From the NCBI GenBank assembly GCA_028716975.1, contig JAQUOU010000015.1:17573-81572 (forward strand): a DNA stretch of 64,000 nucleotides, written 5' to 3'. Of this stretch, positions 56,837 to 64,000 are shown piece after piece (the stretch's first letter is position 1; the number at the start of each line of letters is the position of its first letter). Made by a program: the position numbers and the translations under genes. The notes beneath the pieces were generated by a model. That model saw only the letters and a program-made list of their open reading frames with translations, had not been told where the DNA came from and made no database searches. Source of the stretch: Methylobacter sp. (lineage in GTDB: Bacteria; Pseudomonadota; Gammaproteobacteria; Methylococcales; Methylomonadaceae).

Positions 56837-58306
56837 ATGCCATTATCGGAAACTACCAGCGATATCCTAATTGCCCGCCTGAGTGAAGTACTGCCGCGAG
56901 AATCGCTGCTAAATGAGGAGGAGACCATGCGGCCTTATGAATGTGACGGCCTTTCGGCTTATCGCCAGTTGCCCGCTATTGTGTGCATGCCGGAAACTGT
57001 AGAACAGGTCCAGGCTGTGATGCGCATGTGCCACGAACTAAAAGTGCCGGTTGTACCCCGCGGGGCAGGTACCGGGCTTTCAGGAGGCGCTTTGCCGGAC
57101 AGTGCCGGGGTTCTCCTGGTGTTAACCAAGCTTGGCCGTATTCTGGAGATTGACCCGCACAATCTTTGCGCGCGGGTTGAGCCGGGAGTGCGTAATCTCG
57201 CTTTATCCGAAGCAGCACGGTCGTTCGGGCTTTATTATGCGCCTGATCCATCGTCGCAAATCGCCTGTTCGATAGGCGGCAATGTGGCGGAAAACTCCGG
57301 CGGCGTGCATTGCCTGAAATACGGCCTCACCGTGCATAATGTGATTGGCCTGAAAATCGTCACGATAGAAGGGGAGCTGCTGGAAATCGGCGGTAAAACT
57401 CTGGATACGCCGGGTTATGATTTGCTGGCGTTGCTGTGCGGCTCCGAAGGCTTACTGGCCGTGGTAGTTGAAATTACTGTGCGTTTGCTGCCCTGCGTGG
57501 AAGCCGCGCAGGTAGTGCTGGCAGCCTTTGATGAGGTGGCCAGGGCGGGCACGGCAGTCGGCAACATCATTGCGGCAGGCATTATCCCGGCAGGATTGGA
57601 AATGATGGATAAACTCGCCATCCAGGCTGCGGAAGATTTTGTTCACGCAAACTATCCCACGCAAGCGGCCGCTATTTTGTTGTGCGAAATGGACGGACCG
57701 GCTGTTGAAGTAGCCGAGCATATCATCCGTGTGCGGAAAATTATGATTGAATCCGGCGCCTTTGAAGTGCGCACGGCAAAAGATGAAGCTGAACGCCTCC
57801 TGTTCTGGAAAGGCCGCAAGGCAACGTTTCCGGCTGTCGGCCGGCTGGCGCCGGATTACTATTGCATGGACGGCACCATTCCGCGCCTTAGACTACCCGA
57901 AGTGCTGACCCGCATTGTAGAACTATCGGAGGAATTCGGCTTGCCCGTCGCCAACGTTTTTCATGCAGGTGATGGTAATTTGCACCCGCTGATTCTCTAT
58001 GATGCCAATCAGGAAGGCCAGTTACAAAAAGCTGAAGCCTTGGGTGGCCGTATTCTTGAATTGTGCGTGTCGGTAGGCGGAACGATTACGGGCGAGCATG
58101 GCGTGGGCGTGGAAAAACTGGATGGCATGTGCATGCAGTTCAATTCTCCTGAATTAAGCCAGTTTCTTGCTGTTAAAGCGGCTTTTGACCCTCACGGTTT
58201 GCTCAACCCCGGGAAAGCCGTGCCTGCATTACACCGCTGCGCAGAACTCGGCGCCATGCATGTTCACCAGGGGAAGCTGCCGTTCCCGGAATTGGAGCGC
58301 TTCTAA
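56837..58306 (+). CDS. glcD: Glycolate oxidase FAD subunit GlcD
   Basis: GlcD is the FAD-binding subunit of glycolate oxidase, which converts glycolate to glyoxylate. The 489-residue protein has the FAD (PCMH-type) motif VVPRGAGTGLSGGALPDSAG and PDPSSQIACSIGGNVAENSGGVHCLKYG. The C-terminal part has NVFHAGDGNLHPLILYD and ITGEHGVGVEKL. It begins a glcD-glcE-glcF operon. The region is more GC-rich than most of the window. Confidence 0.96.
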   Translation: MPLSETTSDILIARLSEVLPRESLLNEEETMRPYECDGLSAYRQLPAIVCMPETVEQVQAVMRMCHELKVPVVPRGAGTGLSGGALPDSAGVLLVLTKLGRILEIDPHNLCARVEPGVRNLALSEAARSFGLYYAPDPSSQIACSIGGNVAENSGGVHCLKYGLTVHNVIGLKIVTIEGELLEIGGKTLDTPGYDLLALLCGSEGLLAVVVEITVRLLPCVEAAQVVLAAFDEVARAGTAVGNIIAAGIIPAGLEMMDKLAIQAAEDFVHANYPTQAAAILLCEMDGPAVEVAEHIIRVRKIMIESGAFEVRTAKDEAERLLFWKGRKATFPAVGRLAPDYYCMDGTIPRLRLPEVLTRIVELSEEFGLPVANVFHAGDGNLHPLILYDANQEGQLQKAEALGGRILELCVSVGGTITGEHGVGVEKLDGMCMQFNSPELSQFLAVKAAFDPHGLLNPGKAVPALHRCAELGAMHVHQGKLPFPELERF

Positions 58307-58307
58307 G

Positions 58308-59369
58308 GTGAATAAGGATTTGACTCAACTGTTGCAAGCTACTGTAAAAGAGGCCCTTGCAAAAAAGTATTCGCTGGCGATATTAGGAGGAAGCAGCAAA
58401 AGCTTTCTGCAATCTGCAAAAGCCGATGCTGAACTCAATCTCGCCAGCCACAAAGGCGTATTGGGTTACGAACCCGGCGAGCTGTTTATTACAGCACGCG
58501 CCGGTACGCCACTGGCCGAAATTGAAAACCTGCTCGCCGCTCACAACCAAATGCTGGCCAGCGAGCCGCCGCATTTTAGCAAGGGTGAAAAGCAGGCTAC
58601 CTTGGGCGGAACTATGGCTTGCGGCTTCTCCGGCCCACGGCGGCCTTTTGCAGGCAGTCTGCGCGATCATGTATTGGGTGTGAGAATACTCAATGGCGAA
58701 GGGGAGCTACTGCAATTTGGCGGACAGGTAATGAAAAATGTGGCCGGCTTTGATGTTTCAAGGCTTATGGCCGGTGCGCGCGGCACTCTGGGTGCGTTAC
58801 TGGAAATTACCATTAAAGTCCTGCCCAAACCGGAATGTGAAGAAACTCTGCTGTTTGAATGTCCGCCGGCCGATGCGCCAAAGCGTATGTCCGGCTTCGC
58901 TCTCCGCTCCCTGCCGGTGTCGGCACTGGCCTGGTTCGATGGTTATATCTTCCTTAGATTGGCGGGAACAGAAACGGCTGTCCGCGCCGCACATGCACAA
59001 ACCGGAGGAGAAATTGCTGCCGATAGTGCAAATTTTTGGCACGGGCTGCGTGAACATACCCACCCTTTCTTTCGTCATCATCAGCCACTTTGGCGGCTGT
59101 CGCTGCCTCCCGCTTCAGATGTGTTCATACCTGAAAAAGAGGTATCTATAGACTGGCGCGGCGGCCTGCGCTGGTGGCATACAGATAAGCCTGCCGAAGA
59201 GGTTGAGGCGATCGCGCGCAAGCAAGGCGGATATGCGTATTTATTCCGCGATATAGCGCCGGTTATAGGACCCAAACCGCCTGCCGAATTGCTGAAGCTG
59301 CATCAACGCCTGAAAAACTCTTTTGACCCGCATGGGATTTTTAATCCCGGCGTAATGGGACTGGCATAA
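58308..59369 (+). CDS. glcE: Glycolate oxidase FAD subunit GlcE
   Basis: GlcE is the second flavoprotein subunit of glycolate oxidase. The GTG at 58308, one base past the glcD stop, gives 353 residues; a longer frame into glcD is not credible. The FAD-binding part has SLAILGGSSKSF, GYEPGELFITARAGTPLAEIE and QATLGGTMACGFSGPRRPFAGSLRDHVLGV. It ends with the family-typical SFDPHGIFNPGVM. Confidence 0.94.
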   Translation: MNKDLTQLLQATVKEALAKKYSLAILGGSSKSFLQSAKADAELNLASHKGVLGYEPGELFITARAGTPLAEIENLLAAHNQMLASEPPHFSKGEKQATLGGTMACGFSGPRRPFAGSLRDHVLGVRILNGEGELLQFGGQVMKNVAGFDVSRLMAGARGTLGALLEITIKVLPKPECEETLLFECPPADAPKRMSGFALRSLPVSALAWFDGYIFLRLAGTETAVRAAHAQTGGEIAADSANFWHGLREHTHPFFRHHQPLWRLSLPPASDVFIPEKEVSIDWRGGLRWWHTDKPAEEVEAIARKQGGYAYLFRDIAPVIGPKPPAELLKLHQRLKNSFDPHGIFNPGVMGLA

Positions 59370-59385
59370 TGAGAGGAAACGCCTG

Positions 59386-60585
59386 ATGCAGACTTGGCTC
59401 GGGCCTGAATTCATCAAAACTTCAGAAGGCAGGGAAGCTGACGCCATTTTACGCAGCTGCGTGCATTGCGGCTTTTGTAATTCAGCTTGCCCGACCTATA
59501 CGTTGCTGGGTAATGAACTGGATGGCCCGCGCGGTCGAATTTACCAGATAAAAAGCCTGTTCGAGGGTAAAGCCGTTACCCGGCAAACGCAATTGCATCT
59601 CGACCGCTGTTTAACGTGCCGCGCCTGTGAAACAGCCTGTCCATCAGGCGTGCAATATGCAAAGCTTGCCGATATTGGCCGCGCCGAAATAGAAAAGCGC
59701 GTTCCGCGTAGCTTGCCGCAACGCCTGGCACGTTCGGCTTTATGTTGGCTTGTGCCTTCGACCGGGCGTTTTGGACTTATTCTGAAACTGGCTCGCGCCG
59801 CGCGCCCATTAATGCCCTCAGCCTTGAAACGCTATGTTCCGGTAGCCAAATCTCCAGGCATTTGGCCCCAGGCCCGCCATGCAAGACGCATGCTGATTCC
59901 GGCCGGCTGCGTGCAACCGGTGCTTGAGCCCGGCATTGATAGTGCTTTGGCACGTTTGCTGGATCAGCATGGAATTTCCGCAATTCCTCTTTATCCAGGT
60001 TGTTGCGGCGCGGTAAGCCATCACTTAAGCGCGTCACAACAAACCCGTACCCGTATCAAAACCGCTATTGACGCCCTATGGCCGCATATAGAAGCAGGCA
60101 TTGAGGCGATTATTATTACCGCCAGCGGGTGCGGTGCGATGCTGCGGGAATATGGCTACCTGCTGCGCGAAGACCCGTCATATTCGGTAAAAGCCGCGAG
60201 AGTGGCGGCACTTTGCCGCGATCCGGTGGAAATAGTGGAGAGCTTGCCATTAGGCATAGTGGGTAAAGGCCGCCGCGTCGCTTTTCACCCGCCGTGCAGC
60301 TTACTGAATGCGCTCAAACTTGAAGGCCGCGTGGAAGCGGTATTGCAACGTGCCGGTTTTGAGTTGTTGCCCGTGAACGAGACAGCCCTATGCTGCGGCT
60401 CCGCCGGCACTTATTCCATCCTGCAGCCCAAACTAGCCCGAGAATTGCGCGACCGCAAACTCAGGCATTTGCAATTACCCCGGCCGGAAGTTATTGCCAC
60501 TGCCAATATCGGCTGCTTAACCCATCTGAATACGGCCAGTGAAATACCTGTGGTGCATTGGCTGAGCTTGTTTGAAGCAGGTTAA
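59386..60585 (+). CDS. glcF: Glycolate oxidase iron-sulfur subunit GlcF
   Basis: GlcF carries electrons from the flavin subunits toward the membrane quinone pool. The 399-residue protein has two 4Fe-4S motifs, CVHCGFCNSACP (about residues 22-33) and CLTCRACETACP (about residues 73-84). Two CCG domains (PGCCGAVSHHL and ALCCGSAGTYSIL) follow. It is the last gene of the glc operon. Confidence 0.95.
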   Translation: MQTWLGPEFIKTSEGREADAILRSCVHCGFCNSACPTYTLLGNELDGPRGRIYQIKSLFEGKAVTRQTQLHLDRCLTCRACETACPSGVQYAKLADIGRAEIEKRVPRSLPQRLARSALCWLVPSTGRFGLILKLARAARPLMPSALKRYVPVAKSPGIWPQARHARRMLIPAGCVQPVLEPGIDSALARLLDQHGISAIPLYPGCCGAVSHHLSASQQTRTRIKTAIDALWPHIEAGIEAIIITASGCGAMLREYGYLLREDPSYSVKAARVAALCRDPVEIVESLPLGIVGKGRRVAFHPPCSLLNALKLEGRVEAVLQRAGFELLPVNETALCCGSAGTYSILQPKLARELRDRKLRHLQLPRPEVIATANIGCLTHLNTASEIPVVHWLSLFEAG

Positions 60586-60728
60586 TTTTGTTGTTACAAG
60601 CTGCTTCGGCATGTAATTATTTTTAAACGGCATCGAAAAACACTCTGATTTTAAACCTATAATAGCCACACAATGAGAAATCAATGCAGTTCGGGTTAGT
60701 AAACCGGCAACACTTAGGGAAGCGCTGA

Positions 60729-61766
60729 TTAAATCCTTCGACAGGCTTCCTTCGACAGGCTCAGATACCGTCTTAAAAGCCAACAAGAAACAGCATAGTC
60801 GGATTGATAAGGTATGCGGGTTTTAAGTACACCGAAGCAAATGTGAGCCAATTTCCGCATCACAGCACCAAGGGCGGACATTTTTGATTTTCCATTAGCT
60901 TGCAATCGTTGATACAGGGCTTTAAGGTGTGGGTTGTGCCTGGTTGCGACAATAGCCGCCATATAGAGTTTTGCGCGGATGTGTGCAGGCCCGTTTTTAG
61001 ATAGCCTTGGTCGGCCTTTAATGGACGAACCGGATTGACGCTCCACTGGCACTAAGCCCAAATAAGCGGCGAACTGCTCGGCAGAACGGAACGAGAGGTT
61101 GTGCAATATGGACAACATCTGGTTGCCGACTTGCGGTCCAACTGAGGGCATGCTGGTGAGCAGGTCACGGTCTTCCTTCAGGTTGAGATGATTATTAATA
61201 TATTGGTCGAGGTTATCTTCAAGCTTAGCGAGTTGTTGTTCCATGAACGCGATCGTATCGAGTATGGACTGGTGAATGAGCGAGGATACTTCCGTGACCT
61301 CTGCCTTTTCAAGTCGGTTGCGTTCCCGCTGCAAGTCTTGGAAAACTGCATCACGCCGAGCTAAGAGCGCTTGTAATACACGAGCTTCCGAGGCAGGTGG
61401 AAGCCAAGATTTTGGGCTGATTAAAGCACCGTATTTGGCTAAAATGAGGCTATCAACACCATCCGTTTTTGTGCGGATGCCAAGGCTACGTCCACACTGC
61501 TTGACGTGGGCTGGGTTGGTTATTGAAACGGTCACGTTGGCATCGAACAAAGCTATCGCCGCTCGCTCATGATACGCACCAGTACCCTCCATAATAGCGT
61601 GCAGATCAGCAGGGGCAATAAATTGCTTAGCACACCAAGCCAACAGATCAGTAATACCTGATTTAGAATTGGCAACCGACTTGGATTTGCGTTTTCCGTT
61701 GGCAACATCCAGCAACAGACTGCAATCCAATTTAGCTTTAGAAACATCTATACCAATGAAAAACAT
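60729..61766 (-). mobile_element. IS110 family transposase
   Basis: The 345-residue protein has the DEDD RuvC-like site of IS110: Asp7 in FFIGIDVSK, Glu60 in AIMEGTGAYHE, and Asp102 and Asp105 in TKTDGVDSL. The C-terminal part has the Tnp2 domain with LGLVPVERQSGSSIKGRPRLSKNGPAHIR, containing the catalytic serine region. IS110 elements insert using a bridge RNA read from the non-coding end. The last residues (LSKEACRRI) are encoded by a tandem TCCTTCGACAGGCT repeat, suggesting the frame runs out of the element into target DNA. The ends of the element were not defined exactly. Confidence 0.93.
60734..60761. repeat. Tandem 14-bp repeat at the transposase 3' end
   Basis: TCCTTCGACAGGCT occurs twice, back to back (60734-60747 and 60748-60761), then is followed by CAG. 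This resembles the common CTTCGACAGGCTCAG type of dispersed palindromic (REP-like) sequence. It overlaps the end of the IS110 transposase frame and probably marks the insertion target. Confidence 0.7.
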
Positions 61767-62039
61767 AAACTAACTCGCAATAATGGCGTTAAAATTATCC
61801 AACTGAGCCTACTTGCCTTGTGCATACAGGCTTAAAAGCCCTTGGCTACCGTTCAGTGTCATGATTGGCGTCAGAAGCGAGACAGAAGGCTTGATCTTAC
61901 GGACAAGGTTAATTCCTTCAGGATGCCTCCAAGCTGCTCCTGCCTCAAGTTTTATGGCCGCTAACATAACGGAAATTAAGATACAAGGTTTCCTCTTCTT
62001 GAGTCAGCCTGGAACGGAAGATTCGATCAAGTAACCACA
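61767..62039 (-). ncRNA. IS110 non-coding end, candidate bridge RNA region
   Basis: About 270 bp with no gene lie upstream of the IS110 transposase, on its left-end side, before the next unrelated gene stop at 62040. In IS110-group elements this region makes the bridge RNA that pairs with target and donor DNA. Several short inverted pieces are visible, but the fold and loops were not worked out. The call is by position. Confidence 0.5.
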
Positions 62040-62819
62040 TCATCTGTCCAACCGCCTTCTCAACTCTTCCATAACGTCCAGGATACGCTGAACCAGGCGC
62101 TCATCGGGTAGCCTCCAGTCCTGCCACTTGATCGTTCGCTGGTGAATGAAGGCGGCAACCCGGAGGCTTTCAATACTCGCGCTCGAAAGTCCTTTAGCCT
62201 CGATCGACTCCGCAATGTAGTTGCAATCTTCGATCGATCTCAGCCCGCCAGCGTAGCCATTAAAAGAGAGGCAGAAGGGGCACAGTTTCTCGTAGTCTGC
62301 CCTCCTGAGCGGCGAATGCTCCCGCGTCAGGGCTGTGTTGGGGATAAGTGGATAACCAGTTGGGGTCGTGGTTTCTCGGCGGGACGGGTAAATCGGCGGC
62401 GGGGGTAGGGGCGCTTCCCGAGTGCCCGGCGCAAGGTCAAACCCCTGATAGAAGACTGGCAGCTCGCCGTTTTCGACACGGCCTAACAAGTCCGTGAACC
62501 AACCTGCGTAAGCCCAGTCGGCGCCGGCGGCGTTCTTCACCATGGCGTGGAAGCGCTCGATGAACTTTCGAGCCAAGGTACGTGCATCGTCGCTCTCGGT
62601 ATCCGTCCAGCCGAAAAACTGCTTGCCCTGGTTAGAACTGTACTGGTGCCCATCTCCAGCAGGCGACCAACCATCGGCCTTGACCTGTGAGGCAGGCAAC
62701 ACGCGGCAGCGCCACTTTTTACCGTCCAGGGACATGCCTGCACAAACGCGAAGACGCTGGTATCCCGCCTTGTGGAGTTCGTGCACCATCGCCAGCAGGC
62801 GCCCTCCCGGGCGCACCAT
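62040..62819 (-). CDS. Unknown protein with WRC motif
   Basis: The 259-residue protein was not assigned to a named family. Its N-terminus has RPGGRLLAMVHELHKAGYQRLRVCAG, then MSLDGKKWRCRVLPAS. A Pro-rich linker lies near residues 128-150, and a C-terminal helical part follows (YEKLCPFCLSFNGYAGG then RRAxx-type helices to the end). The upstream broken gene shares the SPSGxYWRC pattern, so the two are paralogues. The frame is open upstream of 62819 with plausible coding (DFNGPQAST), so the true start may be further up or may have been lost. The DNA is visibly more GC-rich than the rest of the window. Confidence 0.6.
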   Translation of the reverse strand: MVRPGGRLLAMVHELHKAGYQRLRVCAGMSLDGKKWRCRVLPASQVKADGWSPAGDGHQYSSNQGKQFFGWTDTESDDARTLARKFIERFHAMVKNAAGADWAYAGWFTDLLGRVENGELPVFYQGFDLAPGTREAPLPPPPIYPSRRETTTPTGYPLIPNTALTREHSPLRRADYEKLCPFCLSFNGYAGGLRSIEDCNYIAESIEAKGLSSASIESLRVAAFIHQRTIKWQDWRLPDERLVQRILDVMEELRRRLDR

Positions 62820-63541
62820 GGTACTGGCTTGGGGGCCATTGAAATCGGGCGAGTAACAGGAGCAGTTTCGTCGACAGCCGGTCAGCCATCTCGAAACAGA
62901 AGTGGTCGTCAGTCAACGTAGCTGTCTGGAGCATGATCGCGGAAGATTTTGACAGCGCCTGCCAGGAGGTTTCCGCCTCATGCCAGTAGGGCTCATTAAG
63001 GCATGTCTTTTCTTGTCCAGGCGGGACATATCCGGGCTGGAGAGCCATCGTGGGAGCCGACATATTCATGAGGTTGACCAAAGCCCACCGGCTGTAATCT
63101 TTCGTGTACTCGGAAAGCTTCCGGGACATATCCTCGGTCCAATGCCTGTTCCAATTCATCCAGCCATCGAAGCATTTCCACGGCGGTCTCGCCAGCACAT
63201 GCCGCCTTCATCTCTTCTGGAACGCTGACCATGATGGCTTCAGCAAGCTTCTGGGGGCTCACAGTGCTTCGAACGGAGCCGCCACAATGCTGGAGGAGGT
63301 ATTTTCTGCCGCACCCCGTCGAATAGCGATAAAAAGCCTTGCTGGGACGGCCTGCGGGATAGAACTCGCACCGCCAGTAGCAACCTGACGGTGATGCATA
63401 GGGCAGGATGCCCATCTGTCCCTATCCGTTACGGATCAACCAGATTCCAGCTTGTACGACTTTCCGCGCAGCAGCCGTGACCTTGGTCTCTTCCGATAGC
63501 TCGATGCTATCTTCTTCTAATTCATCAGTTTCGTGAACCAT
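62719..63541 (-). pseudogene. Broken gene for a WRC-motif protein (amber stop and frameshift)
   Basis: An ATG at 63541 with an AGGA ribosome site opens 39 codons (MVHETDELEEDSIELSEETK to GIWLIRNG), then a TAG at 63424-63422. The same frame goes on after GGACAG with ATG at 63415 and MGILPYASPSGCYWRCEFYPAG through LDELEQALDRGYVPEAF. Around 63090-63130 the sensible coding moves to another frame (YTKDYSRWALVNLMNMSAPTMALQPGYVPPG and on to 62719). An alternative is that the 39-residue frame is a separate small gene with the next gene 6 bp later. The family is unknown. Confidence 0.55.
63422..63541 (-). CDS. Small acidic ORF (39 residues), possibly N-terminus of the broken gene
   Basis: The frame has a good AGGA site 7-8 bp before its ATG and a very acidic first half. 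It stops at TAG, and the frame of the downstream ATG at 63415 is the same. It is either an independent small protein or the first exon-like part of a gene interrupted by an amber codon. Both readings are given because the sequence does not decide. Confidence 0.4.
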   Translation of the reverse strand: MVHETDELEEDSIELSEETKVTAAARKVVQAGIWLIRNG

Positions 63542-64000
63542 GGCTGTTCCTGGTTTATCTACCTATCACTGTCACACCTAGAGGTGCGCTATTCGAAGCA
63601 GAAATACTTTATGTGGGACTAGCGGGAGCATCGGCGCAGAAAATTACGGTTACGCTTTATTTGCAAGTATTATCAATAAGATACAACGGCATCTTGTCTA
63701 CTATAATGACAAATTATTGTCGTACCTTGTAAACATAACTTATTGTTTATTATTAATATATGATATTGCGTTTGCTCAAACCGTATGTTTCTGCGCCGAT
63801 GCCCCCTAGTACAAACAACTTGAAATATATGGGATAATGCTCTGTTTTAAATAAAAATCATTACAACAGCTGTCGCGACCGTTGCTTCCACTGAAACTGA
63901 ATATTGAGTTACAAGAAATTTTACAAACGATCACGCGGAGTCGCGAAGCGCCCCTCGCTTGGTGCAACGCGCCCGGATAGTGTTGCCGGCAAGCGCAGGG
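63542..64000. other. Right-end non-coding region
   Basis: No supported gene in 459 bp. It contains the inverted-repeat element at 63618-63810 and an AT-rich stretch inside it (about 63700-63770). From 63811 to the window end nothing was recognised. Confidence 0.5.
63618..63810. mobile_element. MITE-like element with terminal inverted repeats
   Basis: The left end (63618-63649) reads ACTAG, then C-GGG-A, then GCATCGGCGCAGAAA and a few bases later TACGG. The right end (63781-63810) is its reverse complement with small differences; the 15-bp core GCATCGGCGCAGAAA is exact (63628-63642 and 63788-63802). The span is 193 bp with an AT-rich, gene-free middle. CTAG lies at both outer edges, which may be a target duplication or part of the repeat. 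It fits a miniature inverted-repeat element, possibly derived from a Tn3- or IS630-like transposon, but the family is a guess. Confidence 0.6.

Overview
The window looks like chromosomal DNA of a gammaproteobacterium, most plausibly a hopanoid-making methanotroph of the Methylococcales type. That placement is inferred: it rests on a one-step squalene synthase, squalene-hopene cyclase, HpnG/HpnH/HpnO hopanoid tailoring genes and CopC/CopD copper genes, together with gammaproteobacterial gene orders (xseB-ispA, def-fmt-rsmB-ntrYX, prfB-lysS, rplM-rpsI). No methane or methanol oxidation genes lie in the window, so the lifestyle is not shown directly.

Region by region. 1-4507 is a minus-strand stress cluster: an HdeD-like membrane protein (cut by the window edge), a YfdX protein, a DnaK without DnaJ or GrpE, and two Hsp20 chaperones. 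The octamer GTTGATAC recurs upstream of its transcription units. 4960-9822 holds hemB, an MlaC-like protein, cmoB, xseB-ispA and apt. 9872-22735 is a hopanoid block. On the minus strand are hpnH and MlaC and MlaA lipid-transport genes. Divergent from it runs a tight plus-strand run sqs-shc-hpnG-(small ORF)-hpnO-copC-copD-dxs. IspA and Dxs supply farnesyl diphosphate, Sqs and Shc make the pentacycle, and HpnH, HpnG and HpnO build and aminate the side chain.

22834-32721 carries gloB, a Uma2 nuclease-fold gene, lysS, prfB (with an intact programmed frameshift), a Rieske protein, a GDT1/UPF0016 transporter, an OmpA lipoprotein with a Gln/Tyr/Pro repeat tail, a Wzx-type flippase and a TIGR03118 protein. 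33012-42178 holds a QEGLA/MATCAP-like putative metallopeptidase, a decayed ion-transporter gene, a MepK-like and LdtD-like cell-wall pair, a large MscK-type channel and a flavin reductase. 42644-43297 is the wreck of a TonB-dependent receptor. 43390-46041 is a glycosyltransferase operon (GT2, LAB_N, GT39) that may modify lipid A. 46160-53915 is housekeeping: rpsI-rplM and def-fmt-rsmB-DUF4390-ntrY-ntrX.

54252-60585 holds an unknown membrane protein, a SagB-type oxidoreductase and glcDEF. The right end, from about 60730, is accessory: an IS110 element with a long non-coding leader, then a visibly more GC-rich pair of related unknown genes, the first broken, and finally a 193-bp element with terminal inverted repeats that looks like a MITE. 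All calls come from reading the sequence; no database search was run.
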